From: Gracilaria vermiculophylla
Lineage: Eukaryota > Rhodophyta > Florideophyceae > Gracilariales > Gracilariaceae
Assembly: GCA_019155205.2 (NCBI GenBank)
Contig: JAHNZQ020000308.1
Coordinates: 5,515,718 to 5,537,678 of the forward strand
Direction: 5' to 3'
DNA: 21,961 nucleotides
A program made the translations under genes and the position numbers. The notes under the pieces are model-generated. The model was given only the letters and a program-made list of their open reading frames with translations. It did not search any database and had not been told where the DNA came from. Positions 8,925 through 17,965 of this stretch are shown here, piece by piece. Position 1 is the first letter of the stretch; every line of letters starts with the position of its first letter.

Positions 8925-9541
8925 GATGCCATCAAGGAAGCTTACTCTCCCACAAACCAACGGAGCTCCGCTTCTTCCTGGGGTTGCAAAATTTCTTTCG
9001 AACATTTGTTCCGAATTTCTTCCGTATTGCAGCACCGTTACATCCCCCCTTGGAGAAAGACAGACCGACGCAATTGGCCGCTTTTGTGGACGAAAAGTTA
9101 GAAGCCTTTAACCCCTTGAAGAGGAGACTGTAAAAGCCACCGATCTTAGTTTTCCTGAAGCGGAAAGACCGAATGGTGTTGGACACAGACGCCGCTAAAT
9201 ATCTGATTGGACGTGTCCGCCTACAGGAACAACCTAAAGGTGAACTTTAATCTACGAGATACTAAAGTCGCGGCCTTTCACCGCTAGAGCGGAGTTATTT
9301 CACCTCAGAGCGCGAACATCTCGCCATTGTATGGGCGGTATTGCTCTTATGCCCGTTCCCGGAGATCGCGCGTCTAACGTTTAGGACGGACCATACACCA
9401 CTAGAGTGGATCCCATCCTTGAAGGGTGCTTCCGGGCGCCTGGAAAGGAGGAGCCCACGCCTACAAGAGTACAAGTTTGACATCTTCCACGGCCCTGGCA
9501 TAAATCACCAGGCGACGGACGCGCTGTCACGTATCTTTACA
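8925..9541 (+). pseudogene. RT connection and RNase H domain of E2
   Basis: RNase H removes the RNA strand of the RNA-DNA hybrid. In this frame: TELRFFLGLQNFFRTFVPNF with IAAPLHPPLEKDRPTQL (connection), a stop after KLEAFNPLKRRL, then the RNase H core. Catalytic residues visible: D in MVLDTDAAKYLIG (9188-9190), E in SEREHLAIVWAVLL (9314-9316), D in FRTDHTPLEWI (9389-9391) and D in HQATDALSR (9518-9520). The ending GPGINHQATDALSRI is the typical Ty3/gypsy RNase H terminus. Stops at about 9131 and 9248 interrupt it. Confidence 0.9.
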
Positions 9542-9781
9542 TAGGGAGAAGATAAAACACCTTTGGAGGACACTATACCGTGTCCATTTGTCCATAGCGC
9601 CGACAGGAAATGAGGATCCGGAGGAGAATTCGTGGAATGCTGTGAACGTGGAGGCAAATTCACTGGACTCCCTGAGGTGAGGGCCCTTGTCGAGAAGGAG
9701 CAAGAAGTTCTCCCCATCACCATAGACGAATTCTTGAAGGATCAGAATACGGATACGTACTAAAACGAGTGCCTCGACACT

Positions 9782-10712
9782 GTGGGGAGCATAAAATTGT
9801 CACTTGATGGTAACCGTGACGGCGTATTTGTACACCACGCTCCCCTGGACGGTGCTCTCCAAAAGGTGATGCCGACGAGCCTACGAGGGAGGGTGCTGTA
9901 TCTTTCACACTATCCTCGTCTTGCAGGGCGACTCGGTGGATCGCGCATTTACTACACCATGAGAAAGAAGATTTACTGACTACATATGGGTAGTGAGGCT
10001 TTGGAAACGGTCGCGAATTGTCACTGGTGCGCCGCCGCTCAGGAAAATATCTGCAAACGCCGGAAGCCGTTAACCCTGTTCCCACTTGTAGGATCCTTGA
10101 AGTTCTCAGCAATGGATACTTTGGGGTCTTTCTCCAAGTCAGAGAAAGAATACCGGTTTATCCTTGTGACCAACCATCGGTTCTCGAATATGACGCAGGC
10201 GATTCCCCTCAGAAGCACCACAGCAGCAGTAATGGCAGACACCTTTCTGGGGGATTGGGTTTATCCGTATGGGATCCCATTGTACCTCGTTACGGACAAT
10301 GGACCCCAGTTCATGGCAAAGCTATTCAGCGCCGTCTCGTAAATTTTGTGGATGAAGCAATTGTTTACCGCTGCATACCACCCCACACCCACGGCCAGGC
10401 CAAAACGTTTAACAAAACGATCGCCTCAATGCTGAAATACTACCTCGCGGATCATAAAAAGGATTGGGACGCGTATGCGGCCCGCTCAGGTACATATACA
10501 GCATGCAGATGTACTGCTCCACGGAAACCTCTCCTTTCAATCTGGTGCTTTCGTGCGCTCCGCCGAGTGTAGTTCTAGAGGCACGTCTCTCGGCGCACCA
10601 GGCAGCTGGGCCCCAGGCACTGACAGAGACTCAATTAAAGCGCTCCGCTTTGAGGCGCTATGAGAACGCGCTCTCCTTAGTAAAAGAGAGATCCAACGGC
10701 TCGCAAAAATGA
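9782..10712 (+). pseudogene. Integrase of E2
   Basis: Integrase inserts the cDNA into the genome. The zinc-binding domain is decayed: LYLSHYPRLAGRLGG keeps the first His but has R for the second (usual G-H-L-G), then CHWC gives the two Cys after a stop at 9977-9979. In the catalytic core the first D is in AMDTLGSF (10115-10117) and the second in VTDNGPQF (10295-10297). The position of the catalytic E, 35 residues on, is K (AAA, 10402-10404) in HTHGQAKTFNKTI, with a frameshift just before it. C-terminal sequence continues with SPFNLVLSCAPPSVV and a helical stretch to 10712. It is dead by stop, frameshift and loss of the catalytic Glu. Confidence 0.9.
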
Positions 10713-11101
10713 TGTAAACGGGAATCTGACCTGAACGTGAGAGAAGGCCCTCATCTAAAGGAAAGCGGCGAGGTTTTTTTCTCGATTAGCCCGGGATGAC
10801 CTCTGATTAACCGCCGGATCTCACGGGCAAGGTAGCGCCAAACGCTTTAGAGCTTTACAAAATCTTGGACACATACAGAGATACGGTCACCATCGAGGCC
10901 ATTTAGATCCGAGACGTCGTCTCCCGTGATCGAGGGATTAAAGTCCCGACGCCCCGCCTTTCAGGACCCCCCACCACTGCACGTCGGGGGCCACACGTAG
11001 AAATTCTTGCTTCTAGCACCTCAGCGGCGACGGCAATGATGGACAGTGGAAGCCTCGTCACAACTCTCGGTGAACCACTGATGGGAGCTCCAGATTCCAT
11101 C
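10713..11101 (+). other. Integrase C-terminal tail before the chromodomain
   Basis: Decayed frame linking integrase and chromodomain. Pieces such as ALELYKILDTYRDTVTIEAI (about 10840-10903) and then GIKVPTPRLSGPPTTARRGP lie in one plus frame with few stops. No clear GPY/F module can be named. Short Pro/Thr-rich linkers are usual here. Confidence 0.45.
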
Positions 11102-11284
11102 ATGACCCTTCATGGTGGTATCCTCTATGCTGTTGATCATATTGTATCTCATTGAGAGACCCCTGCATGATTACTGTACCGCGTACGATGGTACGAGTAC
11201 ACCTCAAAGGATGACATTGAACAACCATTGGGACAAATTTCGGAGAATTTGCTCAGGAGATACCCCGCCGATCTGGAGCGGTAA
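11102..11284 (+). pseudogene. Chromodomain at the C-terminus of E2 Pol
   Basis: A chromodomain binds methylated histone tails and in chromoviruses directs integration to particular chromatin. In one 61-codon frame: GGILYAVDHIVSH, TGA, ETPA, TGA, LLYRVRWYEYTSKDDIEQPL, GQISENLLRRYPADLER. This matches the fold's order: aromatic-x-V-x-x-I-hydrophobic-x-H-R, then Y-x-V-x-W-x-x-Y, then D-x-x-x-E/Q-P and a C-terminal helix (xxNLL). Cage-type aromatics at both usual positions survive (Y of LYAV, W-Y of VRWYEY). The first TGA stands where the consensus has R (DHR), consistent with CGA to TGA. The domain call rests on pattern and location after integrase. Confidence 0.75.
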
Positions 11285-12266
11285 CGCATTTCCCCAGAAA
11301 TGTTTCCGTTTAGGAAAGGAGGAGGGGCCCCAAGACGTAATTGTTTTTCGTTCTCTGCTATCTCTCTCTCTTCCGGAGTTTTCTTTTTCGCCTCCATGTC
11401 ACTGTTGCCCGTTGCTATATGTTCTTAGGGCGGAACGTCTTGTCGCAGGGCGCTCGGGCACGTCCACTTACTATGGAAAGTACCGGTCAGTGAGCTGTGA
11501 CTTCAAGTCAAGGGTGTTTTATTCCTTCTTTATGTGGAATAACTATCATCGCTGGGGTAATTACGCTCAAATGTTACTAAATCGCGCCGCATAATCCGCA
11601 TCTAGAAGGGCTCTCGCTGAGATAGCTTGGCTTGCGAAGAGCTACGTCAGGCTCTCCTTGAAGGCAGCCATGGATGCTCTGTCCGCCTGGGTCTTATGTA
11701 GTTTCTGGACTCAGTCATGAGCGTCGCTCAGGGACTCTACAGGAGAGGCGGGCGCAGAGCGGCCCGCCGTTGTATGCTCCTCCGATGAAGAAGGCATGTC
11801 AAGACGCCGGCGAGAAATGCCCGGAGAGGGCGGATGAGGGGATGCAGGCGAGAAAATAAGCACCTTTGTTGGGAATGGGTTCATAGCGAGCGGAGAACGA
11901 CTACAGGGTAGAAGAGAGAATTGTGAGTTGAGATGTCTACAATGAGGATGAATGAGCGGATGTAACGTCTCGGGCGTTTTCCGGAAGGGATCCTCGAGGA
12001 TATCGGACCGGGCGCAATGTTACCAGCGGGGTACACCGACAAAGAGCAGACGAGGTCACGGCAGGAAGAATGGGGGACCCCGGCCCGTTTTAAAAGAGAT
12101 AAGCGAGCCCGCGGTCTGTACGGCGCGTAGAAACGAGGAAGTTCCAAGGAAACCCTGGAGTAGAGGATGTGTTACATTGCAGGTGACCGCCATGACGTCA
12201 CCACCGTTAGGAGCCGTTTAAGGATCGAGCTATGGAAAGATGCACCTCGAAGATGTTGTGCAAGTT
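11285..12266 (+). other. 1 kb tail of E2 between chromodomain and polypurine tract
   Basis: Plus-strand frames with coding-like composition but no recognised domain: AEIAWLAKSYVRLSLKAAMD near 11620, SDEEGMSRRREMPGEGG near 11785, and about 11960-12130 FPEGILEDIGPGAMLPAGYT then WGTPARFKRDKRARGLYGA. Minus-strand frames here are shorter and less protein-like. It may be the remnant of an extra ORF or a long 3' untranslated region. No similarity to the antisense genes of E3 could be seen by eye. Confidence 0.4.
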
Positions 12267-12277
12267 AGGAAAGGGGG
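12267..12277 (+). other. Polypurine tract of E2
   Basis: aggaaaggggg followed by ta and the LTR start TGTAG. The polypurine tract primes plus-strand DNA synthesis and must abut the 3' LTR. The same arrangement, a G-rich tract then ta then TG, recurs at E3. Confidence 0.75.
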
Positions 12278-12279
12278 TA

Positions 12280-12841
12280 TGTAGTACGGTATATGCAAAG
12301 GTGATATTGTCTTGAGGTTTTATTCCAGGGTATTCTTAAGGAGTGTTGGTATGTTATTCCCGGAGCCGCCGGATGCATTACTCGGTCCACGTGAGCTATA
12401 GCACTGCTGAAAAGTTGTAGATTTTAGATTTATTTTTGTCAATTAGTATAGGTAGTTAGACTAGTGTGCAGTAGTGAGACCTGTCGGTGGGGGCTATAGG
12501 CATCGTACGTAACCTGCCGGTTTCATCCCACCTCACGGGGATGTACAGCAAGCACCCTCGGATGTTCTCCTACTCTTTCTGGTCGGAGACTCTTGTCTGA
12601 CGCCTTCAGGTTTCTAAGCCGCCGATCCCCAGGTTGCCTCATAGCAGTGCCTGTAAGAGCATTGTCCTCCCACTGAATTGGCTTCTCCATTTGGTGCTTG
12701 CGGACCCCTTTTCAGGATTCCATCGGCTCGTGACCGTAATTTCCGGAGACTACTTTTAGAAACTTGCGCCTTTGTAGTCACCAAACCTTCCTAACAGACG
12801 TTGTGTAGTAGCACCTCGAAAGAAGAACTGACAATACCACA
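12280..12841 (+). repeat. 3' LTR of E2 (562 bp)
   Basis: It begins tgtagtacgg two bases after a polypurine tract and ends aataccaca. Shared blocks with the 5' LTR include gagactcttgtct, gccgccgat, ccaggttgcc, gtgcctgtaagagcatt (versus gcgcctgtaagagcatt) and gcctttg-agtcaccaaa. The stretch 12320-12415 is missing from the 5' copy. Confidence 0.87.
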
Positions 12842-12844
12842 GTT

Positions 12845-13690
12845 GCCATTGACATCCTTGGTCTACTCCTCATGACCCAGATAGACAATAAGTTCCTACT
12901 CGTTTTTACGGGCCATTTCTAGAAATTGGGTCGAACTGTCCTCCTACGGAAAATTACGGCCTTCACGGTTGCCAATGCGTTCGCCACGCATTGGATATAT
13001 TCAGTTATGGGCTTCCAGTGGAGTTTCTATCAGATAACAGAAAATAATTCACTTCCAAACTCTTCCAGTATGTCTGTCGTATCCTGGGTGCGAAGAACCT
13101 GTTCACTACGATATACATTCCTCAATACAATGGGCAAATTGAACGTTTTAACCGTAGCATCCTCGCTTCTCTGCGATTGTATGTTGCTGACAACCCAAAA
13201 ACCTGGGACCTTTACACGGACGCGCTGACGTTCGCGTGTGTCACGCAGATTTACCGGACTTCCAGGGTGTCACCACTTGAGTTGGTGCTGTCGAGGACTT
13301 TACCCCCGATGGCTTTGGAACCCAAAGCTACGCTTCGCACTTTCCTATCAGTAAGTGGTTACCACCAACGGTCTAAAAACTGGCTGATAAAACTCGCCCC
13401 AGCTATACTTAAGTCAATGGAACGTGCCCAAGCCGCTTACAAGCTGGATTTGAACGCGCGCTTGCGGGAGGAAAGCGCTACAACCATGGAAGCCAGCGAC
13501 TTCATGTTTGTCCGGAAAGAACTTTTTAACCCCAACGGGTAAAAGCGCCAAAAGCTCTCGCCTATGGCAGACAGGCCGATTATGGTCATCTCGGTAGCAA
13601 CTGATACTGTCGTGGTCGCCATGAACGATAACCACAAACGTCTGTTCCATGATCAAGTCAACGCTCCTCCTCCCTCCTTGGAGGTCCTTT
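12845..13690 (+). pseudogene. Integrase catalytic core and C-terminal domain of E3
   Basis: The core begins AIDILGLLLMTQIDNKFLLV (first catalytic D at 12851-12853). After a TAG (12920-12922) and a +1 frame change near 13004 it continues YGLPVEFLSDNRK (second D at 13033-13035), TAA, FTSKLFQYVCRILG, then IPQYNGQIERFNRSILASLR, with the E at 13141-13143, exactly 35 residues after the second D. So the DD35E set is complete. Next come ADNPKTWDLYTDALTFACV and VSPLELVLSRTLPP (the S-P-f-e-L-v-l-g motif), then a helical region. After a TAA at 13540-13542 KRQKLSPMADRPIMVISVAT and VVVAMNDNHKRLFHDQVN fit the SH3-like C-terminal domain. The residue sequence differs from E2 integrase, so this is another lineage, not a duplication. 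Confidence 0.9.
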
Positions 13691-13980
13691 TTCATCGCCC
13701 AGCCCTGCGGGATAGAGCGGCCTTGTATCTGCAAGCAACATCCGGCATACCGGCAATCAGAAAGGATACCCTCTCGCCGCATCCCTCGAAGGGTGTCTCA
13801 GCTCTCTCGTACTTGTTGGGAGACAAACCGATCTTTTCGGAAGGGCTTGGCTTGCATGGCCAATCCAGAACAATTCCAGTTCGAACTAGCAAATTCTCTG
13901 CCATGGGGTTCAGTCGGAGTCTCCAGTCGCTCCGTCTAAGCGGGGGAAGGGCATCTCTTCCCATTTTCTCAAGGAGGTTG
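13691..13980. other. E3 region after integrase, no recognisable domain
   Basis: Open frames run on both strands. I looked for a chromodomain (Y-x-V-x-W motif, DHR) in the plus frames and did not find one. The antisense frame here has no stop for over 200 codons (13692-14372) but overlaps the more hydrophobic antisense frame described next, so which strand is meaningful is unclear. Confidence 0.4.
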
Positions 13981-13981
13981 T

Positions 13982-14855
13982 CTACTCCCCATTGCACCGG
14001 GAAACACGCCGTGACCCAGGTATAGGTGACCATGCGTAGCAGCCCACACAGTAAAACGCCCCGGTCACAACACCGTCTATGACGGAGGCAAAAGCCCAAG
14101 CAGCAGAGAACAGCATTGCAAACAATGTAAAAAACGCTCCGGAGAACCTGGCCGCGCCGTAGCGGTATTCGACCGAGTCGAAACCACCCACCAGATCGGA
14201 AACGAAAGCCGCAAGACGAAATAGCCTGGCGCCCCCATCCGGGGGAGCTAACCCGAGCACCCGCGCCAGCAGGTGCAGAGCAGTTGTGTGGCTGGCCGGT
14301 CGCAAGTGACGCACCGCCAATTGCTGGCCTCCGGAGAGGAACTACACGTAGAGCACAGAAATGTGACCCCAAGCGCTGGACGTTTTTCGTAAATTACCCG
14401 CAGACTGACAAGAGGCACGGCTGCAACGAGGGAGACGGATCACCAGTCCAGCCGCGCGTACCCGACAGAGAAGCCACGACCTTGAAGAACAGAGCCACTC
14501 ACGGGGATACCACAACCCACACAAGGCTTAATTGGCCTGGCTGAATGCACCACGGCACTACCCTGCGAACGTGAGCTGCACAGACTCGCGGTCAGACCCG
14601 AATAACGGGAGACAGAAGCCAGCTTCCCACGGCGAGAAATATGATCCGAAACGGGGTCTCACAACTCAGCGCATGATAAAAACACGATAATCCGGCACAC
14701 TAGGAAGGCTCATATACAGGAATATGCCGGGGAACACATCATCGGACACTCGTACAACGAGAATGGGGTGTTACAGTACCACGTACACGGGCACGAGTAA
14801 GGTAATTTGTCCGACACGGCCGAGCCTATCGAATATCTTCCACTTTCTCTCGCGG
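13982..14855 (-). pseudogene. Antisense hydrophobic (probably membrane) protein in E3, unrecognised
   Basis: One minus-strand frame can be followed from about 14855 to a TGA near 13980 with about six stops. It begins KIFDRLGRVGQITLLVPVYV and has several hydrophobic runs: DDVFPGIFLYMSLPSVPDYR, a Cys/Trp-rich middle, and near the C-terminus GARLFRLAAFVSDLVGGFD, then ARFSGAFFTLFAMLFSAAWA and FASVIDGVVTGAFYCVG, which would form one or two membrane helices. The last 113 codons (14320-13982) are open. No family is recognised. It lies antisense to its host element, between integrase and the 3' LTR, downstream in the same direction of the second antisense frame. It could be the C-terminal part of that gene or a separate one. 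Confidence is in the frame, not in a function. Confidence 0.45.
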
Positions 14856-15220
14856 TACGTTACCACCACGAACCGAGTTCAGCGACTTTAGTGGCGGTGT
14901 GTAACGCTCGACCAGATTAAGTTCCCGTCGAACAGCCATCTTAACGCGAAAGCAGTAGCGCTGGCAAACGCCACTGCACCCCGCTCTTCACTTTTTTTTG
15001 GAAGCAACCACAAATGGTTTTATTTTATCGAGCGTGCTGGTTGATGATCATCTTAGCCACAGGCATGGGTTTTCCCATTCACATGGCGTACATTTTCGGT
15101 GAGGCCATAATTACGTTCGTATCGTGATGGCCGAGTTTTGGGGCTCTCATGGGTAAATACCCTTCACGGGGAGGATACACAAACCCTGCAGGGAGGGGAA
15201 GATACAGCAATTGATTACGT
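14856..15220 (-). other. Gap between the two antisense frames of E3
   Basis: A minus frame covering 15339-15079 (QLLYLPLPAGFVYPPREGYL, then APKLGHHDTNVIMASPKMYA) could link the two antisense pieces into one gene. From about 15060 to 14900 stops are dense in all minus frames. Confidence 0.3.
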
Positions 15221-17168
15221 CTACTGGAAGCGACCTGCGTGGGAGAGACCCGTAAGAAAGCAAACACGTTTACCGTCAAGAGGCGAGGGCATCCCAATAA
15301 GGCGGTTCCCAAGGATTTCCCGCATGGCGAATAAATCACCAGAGCTGTCCCGGACGCTCATGCCAACGCCGCGGAGAAAATTCGCGATAACATCCGACTC
15401 GTCGGCACCCGTCGTGGGAGTCTCATTTCCAGACGGAGAGCCACTGAAATTCCCAGGAGGAGTTGGAGCTGGCAGCCAAACCGGGCTACTCGGGACAGCC
15501 TCAGCTCCAGCCTGCCCCAAAGTGGGTGGCGAGTTCATCCCGGGTGCCCCGGGCCCCTGCTTATACAGAACAGCTGCGCCCATCACGCCTTTATGTCCCA
15601 CTTCGAAGTCACCTCCTTCCGGATTCTCCGGTTCGTCATCGACCATCGTGTCATCCCCCTCATAGGAGTCGTATCACTCATTGGATTCAACGTACTCGAT
15701 CGGGTGTCCAGATAGAATAACTCTTGGAGCCATCCGATATTCCCACACCTCCTCGCGGCTGATCTTCCGGGTTTCCTACTGGTCGAAGTAGATGGAGTCT
15801 CCCGCTCTGCTGGTGTCCCATCTCAAGCCTGGGCCAGAAGCAGCGGTTGCGATTTCGTGGCACCTGCTCTGTTCCAGCGGTTCTTCGTCCCAATGGACGC
15901 AGTCGATGAAATCAAGACAGCCCGCAACGTCTTCGCAGTTGGCTAGACCCCCGAGGGGGACCCGCTCGTCATGGAGACGAGTGGTAGCCCGCATCCGTGG
16001 TTGAATGTACCACAGTCGGGACTGTTCGAACGCCTCTGCAAGGAGAAACGCTGCAGTGTGGACCGCCCATTCGGAAAATACCACCAACCATATCCATGCA
16101 TTCGGGTCGTCAACGGGGTGAGACCCCAGATAGGTCGCACCGGAGGGAGCTCGACGTATCACCCCCGGAAAACCTAAACGTGAGTCCACCAAGGTGGTAA
16201 GGGAACATAACGGTCTGTTCAGTTAGCCGGAGCGATCCGTTTGACTTCCACGTTGAGATACGGAACAAAAGATACCATTTGGGAGCATGCCTTCCGTTCA
16301 AAACAGAGGACGTTCTGCAAGACGCTTGGCCAATACGACCGGAATAAATATCGGAACTCCGCCGGGAGGCTTCGTGAAGTCCAATAGAGGGCCTCCTGCC
16401 TCGCGAAAGGGAAGTTCCGCCACGCGAGGGTTTCCAATACCGCCAGGCGGTCGCAATACCCGACTTCGCCGCAAGTGCGGTAAAACCCAACATCGATCTG
16501 AAGATCATCCGGGACCATCATCTCAAACGAGGCACAGCCCAATCTTTGGTAGGCCCATCGCACCAGCGTAGTGTGCGCCGCAGTAGGGGATTCTCCCCGA
16601 GCTCGTCGAACTTTGTGCGTTGGTACCGCGACGCGGGGCCTTCAATCCCAGGAAGTCACCCCGATGGCGTGGAGATCCCCCCGAAGGACGGCGGCCCCGT
16701 CCACAAAATAGTAAAGGAGTTCGGCGTTTCATACGGTGATGGGGTGAAACCAGGTTTCCAATCGAAGATGTAGCGCCTCTTGTCCGGTTAATGGGCTCTT
16801 AGTCCTACCAGGGAATCGTACGACGGCCACTGTTGGAAGTCGGCGTCCTGGACGGCGAGCAAACGCACCCTAAGAGCAACACGGAAAGCAGCCGGCGGAG
16901 TGGCAACCAAGCGAAGCTCTGTGGGCAAGTTGTTTTTGGAGTCCGAGCCGTCATTTGCCGACAAAGTCGGAGGGTTGGGAGACGGGGCGCTCATAGTAGG
17001 GTCAAGATTCTGCGTGGCCGGAGAAGCCGTCGAAGACAGAAACGGTTCTCGTGATGTAGAGGCCGGGTCAATGCGTGTTGCAGGCACTCCAGGCTCGTTG
17101 CCGTGACATACTGGAAGACAGGAGATGGGCGCACACTTATGCATCTTACCCGCCTGTAGGACAACCAC
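15221..17168 (-). pseudogene. Antisense gene in E3, large unrecognised protein with acidic/Pro-rich tail
   Basis: The minus-strand reading starts at ATG 17168 or, more likely, 16994 (MSAPSPNPPTLSANDGSDSK) and gives LRLVATPPAAFRVALRVRLL, WPSYDSLVGLRAH, stop, PDKRRYIFDWKPGFTPSPYE. Near 16560 the frame shifts and continues AYQRLGCASFEMMVPDDLQI, YCDRLAVLETLAWRNFPFAR, FRYLFRSYWPSVLQNVL. Near 16190 it shifts again: AWIWLVVFSEWAVHTAAFLL, LANCEDVAGCLDFIDCVHWD, then two stops (15778-15776 and about 15672), and an acidic, Pro/Gly-rich end (DDEPENPEGGDFEVGHKG, AGAEAVPSSPVWLPAPTPPG, ESDVIANFLRGVGMSVRD). Altogether roughly 640 codons with two frameshifts and four or so stops. No family is recognised. A competing plus frame at 15138-15665 is open for 175 codons but has no continuation either side. 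Confidence 0.5.
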
Positions 17169-17190
17169 CTCGGGTTGTTGCTATTGGCTA

Positions 17191-17199
17191 AAGGGGGGG
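17191..17199 (+). other. Polypurine tract of E3
   Basis: aaggggggg followed by ata and TG of the LTR. It has the same G-rich make-up and near-identical spacing to the LTR as in E2 (ggggg, ta, TG), which supports both calls. Confidence 0.75.
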
Positions 17200-17764
17200 A
17201 TATGATGTGCACTCTCCTTCTTTGGGGTATTCCCGCATATGGGCTGTTACTGTTACTGAGAAGCACGCGGCAGAAGATTGATATGACTGAGTCTCGCGCG
17301 AGGGACAGGCGGCACAAGTCCAACGCGTGTGGTACGGGGAACTCCTGGAGAACGGATACCTGGGATAGTGCGCGGGTGCTGGTTCACATTGCCGGGTACT
17401 TATTTATTTTGAATTTTCCCTATTTATTTAATTAGCATTACAGTACTTAAGGGCGCGGGTGTCACCGTCGCTGCCTTCAGTAAAACATGACTAAGGTTCT
17501 GGCTCTGTGCCTTCTGCCTACGTCGGTATTTGCTTCTCAAGAGGGATATCATGTGGCGTACGGTTTCTTATGCGCCTAGTTCGCTGAGAGCGCCTATACT
17601 TGGGTGTATTACCAATTTCACTGTGCTTGCTCTTTATGCAAAGATCCTAACGGCTTACCGTTGTTTGCCTTACAGCTACATCCCCTTCTTCTCATCAAGG
17701 AGAAAAATCTTCACTTTGTGGATCTTGCGACCCGCGCTTCCGTTTCCTTTCCCTTTTTCTTCTT

Positions 17765-17770
17765 TATAAA
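17765..17770 (+). promoter_or_regulatory. TATA box of the E3 LTR
   Basis: ctttataaagg stands in an otherwise CT-rich context (cctttccctttttcttc just before). Transcription start would be about 17795, in the actctcctagtgggg segment. This is the clearest core promoter in the window. Confidence 0.5.
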
Positions 17771-17843
17771 GGCACCTCACACTCGTACACTCTCCTAGTG
17801 GGGTTCTCTCTTGTACCTCTCCCACCAAGTGCTGCAGGGGTAA

Positions 17844-17965
17844 CCTGGGTTTTACACCCGAAATGGTCGTGTTGTTCCCTCCAGAGAGTTGTACCGCCGA
17901 TTTACCTCGGTTTTACACCCGAAATGGTCGTGTTGTTCCCTTCAGGGAGTTCTACCGCCGATTTA
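17844..17965 (+). repeat. Two 61-bp tandem repeats inside the E3 LTR
   Basis: Unit 1 is 17844-17904 and unit 2 is 17905-17965. Both read ggttttacacccgaaatgg, tcgtgttgttccct or cc, then gagtt or gagtt with one change, and taccgccgattta. They differ at about five positions. A third unit starts (cctctgcct) and diverges at once. The repeat lies after the expected transcription start, in R/U5. Confidence 0.9.

Larger units (their letters stand above)
4282..12841 (+). mobile_element. E2: decayed chromovirus-type Ty3/gypsy retrotransposon (8.56 kb)
   Basis: The two ends carry related LTRs, TGT...ACA bounded. Inside are, in order, Gag capsid, aspartic protease, RT, RNase H, integrase and a chromodomain, all on the plus strand. 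The RT, RNase H, integrase order identifies Ty3/gypsy, and a C-terminal chromodomain identifies the chromovirus branch. Frameshifts and stops occur in every gene, so it is non-autonomous. LTR divergence is high, indicating an old insertion; in 53 aligned bases around 4487-4539 and 12587-12639 I count five differences, all transitions. The bases flanking the two LTRs (atcta before, gttgc after) do not form a target-site duplication, so the borders have been rearranged. Confidence 0.9.

Noticed and set aside
4277..12846. Target-site duplication around E2
   Set aside because: atcta before and gttgc after do not match; no shifted 4-6 bp match was found.
15138..15665. 175-codon plus-strand open frame inside the antisense region of E3
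   Set aside because: It has no continuation on either side and no motif, while the minus-strand frame over the same bases continues for about 180 more codons upstream with only two stops. I treat it as a shadow, though it cannot be excluded.
17844..17965. CRISPR-like repeat array
   Set aside because: The two units are directly adjacent with no spacers, inside a eukaryotic LTR.
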